Source: Deltaproteobacteria bacterium
GTDB taxonomy: Bacteria > Desulfobacterota > DSM-4660 > Desulfatiglandales > B25-G16
Reading direction: 5' to 3'
NCBI GenBank assembly: GCA_003646875.1
Contig: QMLT01000132.1
Span: 1 to 5,663, forward strand
DNA length: 5,663 bases
Part shown: one piece after another, positions 5,648-5,663 of the stretch
How positions within the stretch are numbered: position 1 is the stretch's first letter
Layout: each line of letters opens with the position of its first letter
The notes under the pieces: model-generated
What the model saw: the letters and a program-made list of their open reading frames with translations, nothing else
What the model was told of the DNA's origin: nothing
Databases searched by the model: none
Translations under genes and position numbers: made by a program

Positions 5648-5663
5648 GTTAAGAAGTGCCTAA

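Noticed and set aside
5649..5663. The end of thrS at the right edge (frame reading LGTS then stop)
   Set aside because: thrS often precedes infC, but four codons before a stop are too few to identify a gene.

Overview
This window holds a compact translation operon, all on the minus strand and read from right to left: infC (IF3), rpmI (L35), rplT (L20), pheS and pheT (the two phenylalanyl-tRNA synthetase subunits), and a short MerR-type DNA-binding protein. The infC-rpmI-rplT-pheS-pheT order is conserved across bacteria, often behind thrS. A small MerR-like gene directly after pheT fits a deltaproteobacterium in the broad sense (Desulfobacterota/Myxococcota). That taxonomic placement is an inference from gene order and protein style, not proof.

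Layout from right to left. infC lies at the right edge. A strong Shine-Dalgarno sequence and the conserved IF3 N-terminus point to a non-canonical AUA start at 5636. rpmI follows after 10 nt, its ribosome binding site overlapping the infC stop. rplT follows after 71 nt. A 170-nt gap between rplT and pheS contains a long imperfect palindrome with a GC-rich core and a T7 run on the + side, which is a candidate terminator or attenuator. pheS appears to start with UUG. A 107-nt gap separates pheS from pheT. pheT and merR overlap by 14 nt, so they are probably translationally coupled. There is no ihfA between pheT and merR, unlike the enterobacterial arrangement.

The rpmI-rplT and pheS-pheT gaps carry two related copies of a roughly 50-nt element with complementary ends. 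This is probably a small dispersed repeat family inserted within the operon. Left of merR, bases 1-489 contain no recognisable gene. They hold an unrecognised 59-codon + strand ORF, a 79-bp inverted repeat (22-nt arms, 35-nt loop) and a small hairpin.

The genes cooperate in translation. IF3 acts in initiation, L35 and L20 are parts of the large ribosomal subunit, and PheST charges tRNA-Phe. The MerR protein is the only candidate regulator, and its target is unknown. I found no CRISPR array, tRNA, rRNA, intact transposase or defence system. The least ordinary signals are the AUA start of infC, the paired intergenic repeats, the rplT-pheS palindrome, and the inverted repeat beyond merR.
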